A stretch of DNA of 10,034 nucleotides, from NCBI GenBank assembly GCA_035464115.1, contig DATHSN010000125.1, forward strand, positions 1 to 10,034. The letters run 5' to 3'. The position numbers and the translations under genes are program-made. Below are positions 1-6,458 of this stretch, one piece after another; position 1 is the stretch's first letter; each line of letters opens with the position of its first letter. Below the pieces are notes generated by a model. The model was not told where the DNA came from, searched no databases, and saw nothing but the letters and a program-made list of their open reading frames with translations. This stretch comes from DATHSN01 sp035464115 (GTDB lineage: Bacteria > Actinomycetota > Acidimicrobiia > Acidimicrobiales > SKKL01).

Positions 1-170
1 GGGCGATCGCCGACCTCGATCGCGCCGCGATGGCCCTCATCGACCTCCACGACGACCCCGGCGAGCGAGCGGCGCTGGGGGCGGCGGGACGAGACACGGC
101 GGTCCGCTTCGACTGGGATCGGGTCGGCGACGCCTGGGACGAGCTCCTGCGGGTGAGGATCACCGCATGA
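1..170 (+). CDS. Glycosyltransferase, C-terminal fragment (5' end outside window)
   Basis: The reading frame is open from the window edge (first full codon at base 3) to a TGA at 168-170, giving 55 visible residues. The tail contains an acidic helix (ALIDLHDDPGERAALG), then TAVRFDWDRVGDAWDELL. This resembles the C-terminal end of GT4/GT1-type glycosyltransferases, where a final helix with an aromatic-W motif packs back on the N-terminal domain. Its stop overlaps the start of the next gene as ATGA, so the two are probably translationally coupled and belong to the same glycan cluster. No catalytic residues are visible, because they lie upstream of the window. The family call rests on the tail motif and context only. 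Another GT-B enzyme of the same cluster is equally possible. Confidence 0.6.
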   Translation, partial: AIADLDRAAMALIDLHDDPGERAALGAAGRDTAVRFDWDRVGDAWDELLRVRITA

Positions 171-1168
171 GGCCGTTGTTGCTCGCCAACCGCGGCTTCC
201 AGCTCGGGGGCGGGGAGGTCGGTCTCGTGATGCTCGTCGAGGGCCTCCTCGAGCGGGGGCTCGACCCCGTCGTGGTCTTGCCGACGCCCGGCCCGCTGCT
301 CGACGGGCTCCCCGTGGATCGCCGCGTGTGCGGGCGCAACGATCTGCGCGCCGTGCTGCGTGACGCCGCGCCGTCGTGCTCCGTCGTCCACACCTATTCG
401 GCCGGCGGGTTCCGTGCCGCGCACGGCGCCGACCTCGGGCTGCCGGTCATCCTGCACGCGCTCGTCCCGAACCCCACCGTCCACGATCCCCACCTGGCGC
501 GCCTGGCAGATCTGGTGGTCGCGAACTCGCAGGCCACCGCGCGGCGGTTCCGACCGGCGAGCAACATCCGGGTCGTCTACAACGGCGTCGCACCCTCCTC
601 GATGCCGCGCGGCGGCTCGGTGCTGACGCGAACGGGGCGGCGAACCATCGCGCTGCTGGGCGGGATCGGTCCCCGCAAGGGCCAGCTCGATGCGCTTCCT
701 GCGCTCGCGGATCTGACGGCTCGGCGGCGCGACGTCGATGTCGTGTTCGTCGGGCGAGCCAACGGGTGGCACGCGCAACTGCTCCGTCGCCACACCAGCG
801 GACACCCCCAGATGCGGATGGTGGGCTTCGTCCCCGACGCAGGCGCGCACCTGGGGGCGTTCGACCTGGTGCTCGTGCCCTCCCGGTCCGAGGGGTTCGG
901 GCGCGTGGCCGTGGAGGCCCTGCGCGCCGGCACACCTGTCCTGGCCACGCCGGTGGAGGGCCTGCGCGAGGCGTTGGCCGACCTGCCGGATCCCTGGCTC
1001 GGACCCGATCCCCGCACCTGGCTGGCTCGGATCGAACGAGAGCTCGATGACCCGCACGTCGACGTCGCCGCTCTGCGCCGAGCGGGTCAGCGGTTCGACC
1101 CGGCCCGGTTCGTCGACGACATCGTGTCGATCTACCGCGAGCTCGCACCGACGGGATCGCCGCGATGA
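167..1168 (+). CDS. Glycosyltransferase family 4 (GT-B fold)
   Basis: This 333-residue protein has the length and layout of a retaining GT4 enzyme, which transfers a sugar from a nucleotide donor to a growing glycan at the cytoplasmic membrane. The N-terminal Rossmann domain carries a glycine loop (QLGGGEVGL, residues 12-20) equivalent to the GGAE loop of GT4 proteins. The linker has the typical VVYNGV (136-141). The C-terminal domain has a GGIGPRKG segment (165-172), VVFVGRA (192-198) and the EX7E motif, E242 and E250 in SEGFGRVAVE, followed by AGTPVLAT. The ATG at 167 overlaps the preceding stop (ATGA), and its own stop overlaps the next start in the same way, indicating one operon. Donor and acceptor cannot be read from the sequence. 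The fold and class are secure and the sugar is unknown. Confidence 0.9.
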   Translation: MRPLLLANRGFQLGGGEVGLVMLVEGLLERGLDPVVVLPTPGPLLDGLPVDRRVCGRNDLRAVLRDAAPSCSVVHTYSAGGFRAAHGADLGLPVILHALVPNPTVHDPHLARLADLVVANSQATARRFRPASNIRVVYNGVAPSSMPRGGSVLTRTGRRTIALLGGIGPRKGQLDALPALADLTARRRDVDVVFVGRANGWHAQLLRRHTSGHPQMRMVGFVPDAGAHLGAFDLVLVPSRSEGFGRVAVEALRAGTPVLATPVEGLREALADLPDPWLGPDPRTWLARIERELDDPHVDVAALRRAGQRFDPARFVDDIVSIYRELAPTGSPR

Positions 1169-1980
1169 GCCGCGTGCGGGTCATCGTTCCCGCGTACCAA
1201 CGCAGCGCCTGGTTGGAGATCTGCCTCCGGAGCCTGGAGCGGCAGGATCATCCGGACTTCGACGTCACGATCGTCGACGACGCGTCACCCGACCCGGCGG
1301 TGTCGAGGGTCGCCGCGGGCTTCTGCGCGCGCAACGACTGGCAGCTGCGTCGCAACGAGGAGCGCCGCTACGCGCTCCACAGCCGGGCCCTCGGCATCGA
1401 CGCCGCCGACCCGCAGGACGACGAGCTGGTCTGTCTCGTCGACGGCGACGACTGGTTGGCCCACGCCGGCGCCCTCCGCGCGCTCGAGGCGGCCTTCGAC
1501 GACTCGGTCTGGCTCACGTCGGGCGGGATGCGCGCCGTGGCGACGGTCCCCCAACGGGCGCGCCGGGCCGAGCGCTGGAACCAGCTGCTCGGTGAGCGGC
1601 GCCGGGCCTTCGCGTCCCACCGCGACCGGATCGTCGAGGAACGCCTGTTCCGCGCGCTGCCGTGGTGCTACGCCCATCCGCACGTCTTCCGTCCCCACCT
1701 GTGGCGCGCCATCGACCCGGTTGACTTCACCATCGGCGGGCGGCACTGGATCCGGCGGGGCTCGGACATGGCCTACCTGTACCCCATGCTCGAGCTCGCC
1801 GGGGACCACTTCCGCTTCCTCGAAGACGTGCACTACATCTACAACGTCCACGCGGACAACCTCGACGCCGAGCCCCGGACACGTCTGGCCCAGGAGCAGA
1901 TCCGCCGTCACCTGTCGGTGCGAGCGCCGTACGCGCCGCTGCCGAGCGATCGACCGAGCCTGCGACGAGGACCACGATGA
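1165..1980 (+). CDS. Glycosyltransferase family 2 (GT-A fold)
   Basis: This 271-residue protein is an inverting GT2-type enzyme. The N-terminus has the nucleotide-binding strand VRVIVPAYQR (4-13) and the VDDAS motif (37-41). The metal-binding DXD-type motif is VDGDDW (92-97). The C-terminal part has a histidine-, tyrosine- and tryptophan-rich acceptor region (PWCYAHPHVF, 166-175), then GSDMAYLYPMLELAG (199-213) and a VHYIYN segment (222-227). These match the end of GT2 enzymes in surface-polysaccharide clusters. There is no membrane helix, so the protein is probably cytosolic or peripheral. Both ends overlap neighbours as ATGA, so it is co-translated with the GT4 gene before it and the divergent glycosyltransferase after it. 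Substrate is unknown. Confidence 0.9.
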   Translation: MSRVRVIVPAYQRSAWLEICLRSLERQDHPDFDVTIVDDASPDPAVSRVAAGFCARNDWQLRRNEERRYALHSRALGIDAADPQDDELVCLVDGDDWLAHAGALRALEAAFDDSVWLTSGGMRAVATVPQRARRAERWNQLLGERRRAFASHRDRIVEERLFRALPWCYAHPHVFRPHLWRAIDPVDFTIGGRHWIRRGSDMAYLYPMLELAGDHFRFLEDVHYIYNVHADNLDAEPRTRLAQEQIRRHLSVRAPYAPLPSDRPSLRRGPR

Positions 1981-3044
1981 GTCGTCCACGCGGCGCCGTC
2001 GTCGAGCTCAACGTGCTGCACGGCGAGATGCTGCCCTCGTACGCGCACCTCGCGGCACGGGCCGGCATCGACGCCGAGTTCCACGTCCTGTCCGAGAACC
2101 TCGCCCTCGGCCCGTTCGAGGGGACGGGAGTCGAGCCGACCGTCGTCCCCATCGACGTCGACGATCCGCACGATCCCTGTCGGGCCACCGACCAGCTGCG
2201 CGAGCGGTTGCTCGACGGTGGCTACGACTTCGTGCTGATGTGCACCCCCGAGCCGGTCGACCGGCTGGCGTTCGCCCTCGACCTGCCGTTGCCGAAGCTG
2301 CTCGTGGCGCACACGCCCACCGGCACGCTCGCCGATCACCCCGACGTCACCTGGGTCGTGCTCAACCGGCACGCGACGGTTCGTCACCCCCGAGCGATGT
2401 TGCTCGATCCGTGGTTCGCCGGTCCGGTGCCGGATCGCGAGCCTCGTCGCGATCCGGTCACCTTCGGTGTCGTCGGGAACCTGCAGCTCCGTCGCCGCAA
2501 CTACGGGTCGCTCCTGCGGGGACTCGACCGCGTCCGCTGTGCCGGGTTCGCACCGAGCGACGTGCAGGTGCGGCTGATCGGACGCTGGACCGACGCCGAG
2601 CTGCCGCTGGGCGTGCCCCTCGGCCTCGACGGACCCCGGTTCTTCGCGGCCGCCGAGGAACGGGGCCTGCGCGAGTTCCTGGCCGTGACGCCCGCCGCCC
2701 AGCTCTCCAACGGCGAGCTCCGTCGCGAGCTGGCGGGATGCCACTACGCGCTGCCCCTCATCGACGACTTCTACGCGCCGACCCGGCCGTACCTCGCCGG
2801 CAAGGCGTCCGGCGGTTTCGCGCAGGCCATCGCGTCGTCCACCGTTCCCGTCGCCAACCGTCGCTTCGCCGCCGGCTCGGGGATCAGCGGTTTCCACGGT
2901 CACGACCTCGACGACGTCGCAACAGCGATGCTGGCGGCGCTCGAGGACGACGACGACGTGCTCGTGGCGTCGCTGGTCGACGATCGAGAGCGCGGTCTCG
3001 CACGGTCGGCGGCCCGGCTGCGGACGTGGGCGGAGGCGCTGTGA
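1977..3044 (+). CDS. Divergent GT-B-like glycosyltransferase
   Basis: This 355-residue protein probably transfers a sugar, but it is not a textbook family member. A mid-protein strand VTFGVVGNLQLRRRNYG (161-177) resembles the start of the second Rossmann domain of GT-B enzymes. VQVRLIGRW (197-205) resembles the next strand. A late segment with LPLIDDFYAPTRPYLAGKASGG (259-280) and STVPVANR (288-295) resembles the sugar-nucleotide end of GT-B proteins, where a GKASG-type loop precedes a preferred-site strand. No clear EX7E motif is present. The ATG at 1977 overlaps the previous stop and is preceded by GAGG at 1967-1970, six bases upstream, which supports this start. The tight coupling to two glycosyltransferases supports a glycan role. 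The alternative is a glycan-modifying protein of unknown activity. Confidence 0.65.
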   Translation: MSRPRGAVVELNVLHGEMLPSYAHLAARAGIDAEFHVLSENLALGPFEGTGVEPTVVPIDVDDPHDPCRATDQLRERLLDGGYDFVLMCTPEPVDRLAFALDLPLPKLLVAHTPTGTLADHPDVTWVVLNRHATVRHPRAMLLDPWFAGPVPDREPRRDPVTFGVVGNLQLRRRNYGSLLRGLDRVRCAGFAPSDVQVRLIGRWTDAELPLGVPLGLDGPRFFAAAEERGLREFLAVTPAAQLSNGELRRELAGCHYALPLIDDFYAPTRPYLAGKASGGFAQAIASSTVPVANRRFAAGSGISGFHGHDLDDVATAMLAALEDDDDVLVASLVDDRERGLARSAARLRTWAEAL

Positions 3045-3059
3045 CGCCGACCGGACCCC

Positions 3060-3067
3060 GGGGAAGG
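3060..3067 (+). promoter_or_regulatory. Ribosome binding site of the SDR gene
   Basis: The purine run GGGGAAGG lies eight bases before ATG 3076 and five before GTG 3073. The spacing favours the ATG, so the longer GTG-initiated form (one residue more) is less likely. Confidence 0.45.
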
Positions 3068-3075
3068 TCATCGTG

Positions 3076-3999
3076 ATGCGGGTGCTCGTCACCGGCGGCG
3101 GCGGGTTCCTCGGTCGCCACCTCGTGCGCGCCTGCATCGCCGATGGGGCCGAGGTCGACGTCGTCGAGGTGCGGCCCGTCCCGCCCGAGCCCGGATGCGC
3201 ATCCTGGGTCACCGCGGACATGACGGCCTGGCTCCCCACGGTCGACCGTCGCTACGACCTCGTCGTCCATCTCGCGGCGCGCATCGGTGGTCGCACCGGG
3301 ATCGAGCACCAACCCTTCGTGGTCGCATCGAACACCGGACTCGATGCCGTCCTGTTCGACTTCGCAGCTCGGACCCGACCACAGCGGGTCACGTACGTCT
3401 CCTCGTCGGCCGTCTACCCGATCGACCGACAGATGACGCTCGACGCCCACCCGCTGCAGGAGTGCGAGGTCGAGCTGGCCCGGGGCGTGGTCGGGTCGCC
3501 CGACCTCACCTACGGCTGGTCAAAGCTGTGCGGTGAGCACATGGCCGGGCTCCTGCAGGATCGCTTCGGTGTGGACGTCACGGTCTACCGCCCGTTCACG
3601 GTGTTCGGCCCCGGCCAGAGCGACGACTACCCGCTGACCGCCATCGCCCAGCGCGCCCTCGAGCGACGGGATCCACTGACGGTGTGGGGGACCGGCCGTC
3701 AGCAGCGCGATCTCGTCTTCATCGACGACTTCGTCGATGTCTTCCGGGCGACCTGGGCCGAGGGAGACCCCGGGCGGCCGATGAACATCGCCACTGGCGT
3801 GGCGACCAGCTTCATCGACGTGGCGACCTGCGCCGCCCGCATCGCCGGATACGACGCGACGATCGAGCCCCAGCTCGATCGCCCCGAGGGCGTGCGGTGC
3901 CGAGTCGGATCACCGGCGCGGATCCCCCTCCGCGTCCGCCCGCGCACGACCCTCGAGTCGGGGCTGCGCGAGCTCATGACCTGGCTGGAGGCCCGGTGA
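3076..3999 (+). CDS. NAD-dependent nucleotide-sugar epimerase/dehydratase (extended SDR)
   Basis: This 307-residue extended short-chain dehydrogenase probably converts a nucleotide-activated sugar that supplies the neighbouring glycosyltransferases. The N-terminus has the NAD(P)-binding TGGGGFLG loop (residues 6-13). VVHLAARIGG (63-72) is the strand that follows the cofactor site. SSSAVYP (109-115) gives the catalytic serine region and YGWSK (146-150) the catalytic tyrosine and lysine. VYRPFTVFGPGQ (170-181) and WGTGRQQRDLVFIDD (204-218) are the substrate-side motifs of sugar epimerases and dehydratases. The HLAA-IGG segment recalls GDP-mannose epimerase and GDP-fucose synthase-like enzymes, but the exact substrate is not decidable. 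The gene starts 31 bases after the preceding stop. A GTG one codon upstream is an alternative start. Confidence 0.88.
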   Translation: MRVLVTGGGGFLGRHLVRACIADGAEVDVVEVRPVPPEPGCASWVTADMTAWLPTVDRRYDLVVHLAARIGGRTGIEHQPFVVASNTGLDAVLFDFAARTRPQRVTYVSSSAVYPIDRQMTLDAHPLQECEVELARGVVGSPDLTYGWSKLCGEHMAGLLQDRFGVDVTVYRPFTVFGPGQSDDYPLTAIAQRALERRDPLTVWGTGRQQRDLVFIDDFVDVFRATWAEGDPGRPMNIATGVATSFIDVATCAARIAGYDATIEPQLDRPEGVRCRVGSPARIPLRVRPRTTLESGLRELMTWLEAR

Positions 4000-4128
4000 C
4001 CGGAGCGCTCGGTGACGTCACTCGCCGGTCGCGGCGTGGTCCGGGACCGACCGGTTCCGCTGTAACCCCGACGGCGTCGCGTCGTCTCGGCCCCGAACAC
4101 GTTCACCGCACCGAGGAGAGATGCCGAC
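4000..4128 (+). promoter_or_regulatory. Gap before the Nif11-like gene, possible promoter or attenuator
   Basis: This is the only sizeable break within the + strand cluster, where other genes overlap or nearly touch. It holds a perfect 10-base palindrome GTGACGTCAC (4012-4021). It also holds an inverted repeat CCGGTCG (4025-4031) with CGACCGG (4048-4054), enclosing 16 bases. No convincing -35/-10 pair was found and there is no T-run after the hairpin. It may carry a promoter, an operator or an attenuator for the downstream genes. The location supports this more than the motifs do. Confidence 0.3.
4113..4120 (+). promoter_or_regulatory. Strong ribosome binding site of the Nif11-like gene
   Basis: GAGGAGAG ends eight bases before ATG 4129. 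The other nearby ATG at 4121 directly abuts this element and is out of frame, so the start at 4129 is well supported. The strength of the site suggests abundant translation, which would suit a precursor peptide. Confidence 0.65.
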
Positions 4129-4419
4129 ATGTCAGTGGAGAAGGCCAAGGAGTTCCTGGTCGTGCTGGCCGACGACGATGAGGCTGCGGCGCGCATCGAC
4201 GCTGCGTACCTCGCGGCGCTGCGCGCCGAGTCCGAGGCCCAGGGGTTCGAGCTGAGCGACGACGACCTGGCCGTCGCGCTGGCCGAGATGACCGGACTCG
4301 GTGACACCGAGCCGGACGAGGTCAACGGCTACTTCAACGACACGTGGCTCTTCTCCGGGAGCAAGTCGCTCAGGTTCGGGAACCCACTCGGCTTCGCACC
4401 ACGTCGGTTCGGATCCTGA
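4129..4419 (+). CDS. Nif11-like leader peptide protein, candidate RiPP precursor
   Basis: This 96-residue acidic protein begins MSVEKAKEFLVVLADDDEAA, continues with a helix (AAYLAALRAESEAQGF, 25-40) and then ELSDDDLAVAL (41-51). This is the Nif11 pattern: an AK-FL start, a middle helix ending in GF, and an acidic ELSDDDL turn. In known families such domains are leader peptides of ribosomally made natural products. The C-terminal 45 residues differ from the leader. They are basic, aromatic and glycine-rich, with NGYFNDTWLF (66-75) and two RFG units (82-84, 93-95), and contain no cysteine. A typical double-glycine cleavage site is absent; TGLG (55-58) is the nearest. A strong ribosome site precedes it, and a GT2 gene follows after 17 bases. 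The leader call is by pattern. The product and its processing are inference, and a free-standing Nif11 protein without peptide-natural-product function remains possible. Confidence 0.7.
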   Translation: MSVEKAKEFLVVLADDDEAAARIDAAYLAALRAESEAQGFELSDDDLAVALAEMTGLGDTEPDEVNGYFNDTWLFSGSKSLRFGNPLGFAPRRFGS

Positions 4420-4436
4420 GCGAGCTGGGCGGCAGC

Positions 4437-5273
4437 ATGCCGGCGACACGCCATCCGGGTTCGGGCCCGCCCGGCGCCGAGGCCGCCGTCCTCGTTCCCA
4501 CCTACCAGGGGGCCGAGACCGTCGGTCGCGCCCTGGAGAGCGCCATCGAGAGCATCGAGCGGTCCGGGCGACGCGTCGTCGTGTCGATCGCCGACGATGG
4601 GTCCACCGACGGCACGGTCGATGTCGTCGAGGGCATCGCCGCACGATCAGCGGTGCCGATGGTCGTGACCCGCCGCCCCACCAACGGCGGCACCGGGGCA
4701 GCGCGCAACCTCGCCGCCGCGATGGTCGACGCCGCGGTGCTGCTGTTCCTCGACCAGGACGACGAGTACCTGCCCGACCACGTCGGCACCTGCCTCGCTG
4801 CCCTCGACGAGGACCACCGGCGCGACTTCGTGAGGACCCGGGTGCTGTTCGACGACCCCGTCCACCCGGACTGGACGGACGCCATCGAGCGATCCCTGAC
4901 GCAACCGCTGGCCGTTCGCCGGCACCTGCACCGTCTGGTCGGCGGGTTCGTCGAGGATCCCGCCGTCGCCGCTGTGGGATGTGACGACATCTTCTACAAC
5001 CGGCTCGTGCGTCGCTGGGGCACCGGCGAGGACCTCGGCGCCTCCACGGTCCGGTTCCATCGCCGCCCCGGCAACTCGTTCGACCGCCAGTACGACCGCA
5101 AGTTCAGCCGGCCGTTCGACGAGGCCTGCGACACCCTCGGCGCGGACCGACGCGACGCCGTGGCCGGGACGCTGGCGGCGTTCGACCGAGCCGCGCACCT
5201 CGCGCATCGTCGGGCCCGGCGATCCGGACCTGCCGGGCTGCGCTCGGCGATGGTGCAGCTCCGTGGAGGCTGA
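4437..5273 (+). CDS. Glycosyltransferase family 2 (GT-A fold), next to the Nif11-like gene
   Basis: This 278-residue inverting GT2-type enzyme has the strand AAVLVPTYQG (16-25), the IADDGSTDGT motif (51-60) and TNGGTGAARN (82-91), the loop that contacts the nucleotide sugar. The metal-binding motif is FLDQDD (104-109). VGCDDIFYNRLVRRWG (180-195) matches the acceptor-side segment, with an acidic pair just before it. The ATG at 4437 is the only good in-frame start after the Nif11-like stop at 4419. Its ribosome site is weak, so translation may depend on the gene before it. The stop at 5271-5273 may overlap the start of the CmcI-like gene. Being beside the precursor-like gene it could glycosylate the peptide, but it may simply serve the glycan pathway. 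Donor sugar is unknown. Confidence 0.88.
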   Translation: MPATRHPGSGPPGAEAAVLVPTYQGAETVGRALESAIESIERSGRRVVVSIADDGSTDGTVDVVEGIAARSAVPMVVTRRPTNGGTGAARNLAAAMVDAAVLLFLDQDDEYLPDHVGTCLAALDEDHRRDFVRTRVLFDDPVHPDWTDAIERSLTQPLAVRRHLHRLVGGFVEDPAVAAVGCDDIFYNRLVRRWGTGEDLGASTVRFHRRPGNSFDRQYDRKFSRPFDEACDTLGADRRDAVAGTLAAFDRAAHLAHRRARRSGPAGLRSAMVQLRGG

Positions 5274-5931
5274 GGGGCGATCGACGTCGCCATCGGCGGC
5301 ATCGGGGATCGAGTCGCTCGACGCACCGGTGTCGGCCCTGATGGCGTCGTGGCAGCGACGGGCGCTGCGCACCACCTTCGCGGGGGTTCCCATGATCAAG
5401 AACCCCGTGGATGCATGGGTGCTGCAGGAGCTCGTCGTCGAGCTGCGGCCGAGCACCATCATCGAGATCGGCTGCTTCAGGGGCGGGACCATGCTCTACC
5501 TCGCCACCCTGCTGGACGTCCTCGGCGCCGGACGCGTCGTGGGCGTCGACAAGCGGCCCGAGCTGGTCGATCGTCGGGTGCTGGAGCATCCGAGGGTCGA
5601 GCTCGTCGCCGGGCGCGCCACCGATGTCATCGACGAGGTCGCCCGACGCATCCTCGACGACGGACCCGTCATGGTGATCGAGGATTCGAACCACCTCGAG
5701 GCCCACACCCTCGAGGTGTGTCGCGCCTATGGCGAGCTGGTGAGCGTCGGCAGCCATCTCGTCGTCGAGGACACGGTCGTCACCTGCGATCCCGGTCCCG
5801 GCGCCGGCTCGGGTCCGGCCGCGGCGGTGGCGACCTTCCTCGCCGAGGACGAGCGGTTCGTCGCCGATCGCTCCTGTGAGTCCTTCGGCGTGACGTTCCA
5901 CCCAGGAGGATGGCTGAAGCGGATCCGGTGA
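5263..5931 (+). CDS. CmcI-family (cephalosporin hydroxylase / rhamnosyl O-methyltransferase-like) protein
   Basis: The 222-residue protein has the features of the CmcI family, SAM-dependent and metal-assisted O-methyltransferases found in antibiotic and surface-glycan clusters. The FAGVPMIKNPVDAW segment (39-52) is the family's N-terminal signature. TIIEIGCFRGGTMLYL (65-80) is the SAM-binding motif and VVGVDKR (92-98) the following acidic strand. IEDSNHLEAHTLEVC (139-153) and HLVVEDT (165-171) supply D141, E169 and D170, which align by position with the magnesium ligands of CmcI. In this context the likely role is methylating a sugar hydroxyl, or possibly a modified peptide. The start is uncertain: GTG 5263 overlaps the previous gene, ATG 5341 would give 196 residues, and neither has a clear ribosome site. 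ATG 5392 would cut into the conserved domain. Confidence 0.82.
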   Translation: MEAEGRSTSPSAASGIESLDAPVSALMASWQRRALRTTFAGVPMIKNPVDAWVLQELVVELRPSTIIEIGCFRGGTMLYLATLLDVLGAGRVVGVDKRPELVDRRVLEHPRVELVAGRATDVIDEVARRILDDGPVMVIEDSNHLEAHTLEVCRAYGELVSVGSHLVVEDTVVTCDPGPGAGSGPAAAVATFLAEDERFVADRSCESFGVTFHPGGWLKRIR

Positions 5932-5987
5932 CCCGACGCCGTGCCGACCGGTGACGTCGCGACCCGCACCAGGCCGTCGTCGGGTCA
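5929..5987. terminator. Inverted repeat between convergent genes, possible shared terminator
   Basis: TGACCCGACG at 5929-5938 is the exact reverse complement of CGTCGGGTCA at 5978-5987. The left arm begins with the stop codon of the + strand CmcI-like gene and the right arm ends with the stop of the - strand deacylase gene. The 39-base loop contains a nested short pairing (GTGC 5941-5944 with GCAC 5966-5969). There is no T-run, so it is not a classical intrinsic terminator, but it lies exactly where two operons meet. Confidence 0.4.
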
Positions 5988-6458
5988 GCCGGTCGCCAAG
6001 TCGGCCACCGCTCCTCCGCTCGCCTCCACCAGCGCGTGGGGCTGCACCCCGAAGACGTGGCGGGGGGTGCCCGCGGCTGCCCACACCTCGTCGTAGCCGA
6101 GCAGGTCGGCGTCGACGAACGTCCGCAGCGTTTGGGCGTGGCCGAACGGGGGCACCCCGCCGATGGGGTAGCCGGTGGCGGCGCGCACCGCGTCGGCGCC
6201 GACCTTGCCCACCTGCGACCCTCCGGCCGCGGCGGCCAGGCGGGCCTCGTCGAGCCGGTTGGGGCCGCTCACCAGCGCCACGACCACCTCGTCGTCGACC
6301 TGGAACACCAGCGACTTCACGATCTGGCCGACGTCGACGCCGATGGCCGCCGCCGCGTCGACCGCGGTGCGCGTTCCTTCGGGGAACTCACGGATCTCGA
6401 CGTCGAGGCCCCGCTGGCGGGCCGCGTCGGCGACCCGGTCGGCGTTGGGGTGGCTCAC
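5985..6458 (-). CDS. YbaK/ProX-type aminoacyl-tRNA deacylase
   Basis: This 157-residue protein belongs to the YbaK/EbsC/ProX editing family, which hydrolyses mischarged tRNAs such as Cys-, Ala- or related aminoacyl-tRNA(Pro). The pattern IVKSLVF (46-52) contains the conserved lysine K48. SGPNRLD (64-70) follows, then GKVGADAVRAATGYPIGGVP (84-103) and PFGH (104-107), the glycine-rich active-site loop of the family. Its usual length is about 150-160, so it is complete. The start is GTG 6456-6458, which overlaps the stop of the acyl carrier protein gene as GTGA. That makes it the last gene of the dehydrogenase operon. Which tRNA it edits cannot be told from the sequence. The link with pyruvate metabolism is unusual and may be no more than shared expression. 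Confidence 0.9.
   Translation of the reverse strand: MSHPNADRVADAARQRGLDVEIREFPEGTRTAVDAAAAIGVDVGQIVKSLVFQVDDEVVVALVSGPNRLDEARLAAAAGGSQVGKVGADAVRAATGYPIGGVPPFGHAQTLRTFVDADLLGYDEVWAAAGTPRHVFGVQPHALVEASGGAVADLATG

Noticed and set aside
3073..3075. GTG start of the epimerase gene one codon upstream
   Set aside because: The ribosome site is better spaced from ATG 3076.
1592..3239. Long open frames on both strands across the second GT2 and divergent GT genes
   Set aside because: Composition is Arg/Pro/Ser-rich without motifs, while the chosen frames have recognisable glycosyltransferase motifs and ATGA coupling.
4025..4054. Rho-independent terminator after the epimerase gene
   Set aside because: The stem is only seven bases, the loop 16 bases, and no T-run follows, so it is kept only as a possible regulatory structure.
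4129..4419. Nitrile hydratase-type leader or lanthipeptide precursor
   Set aside because: The leader pattern fits Nif11 better, and the tail has no cysteine for lanthionine formation.
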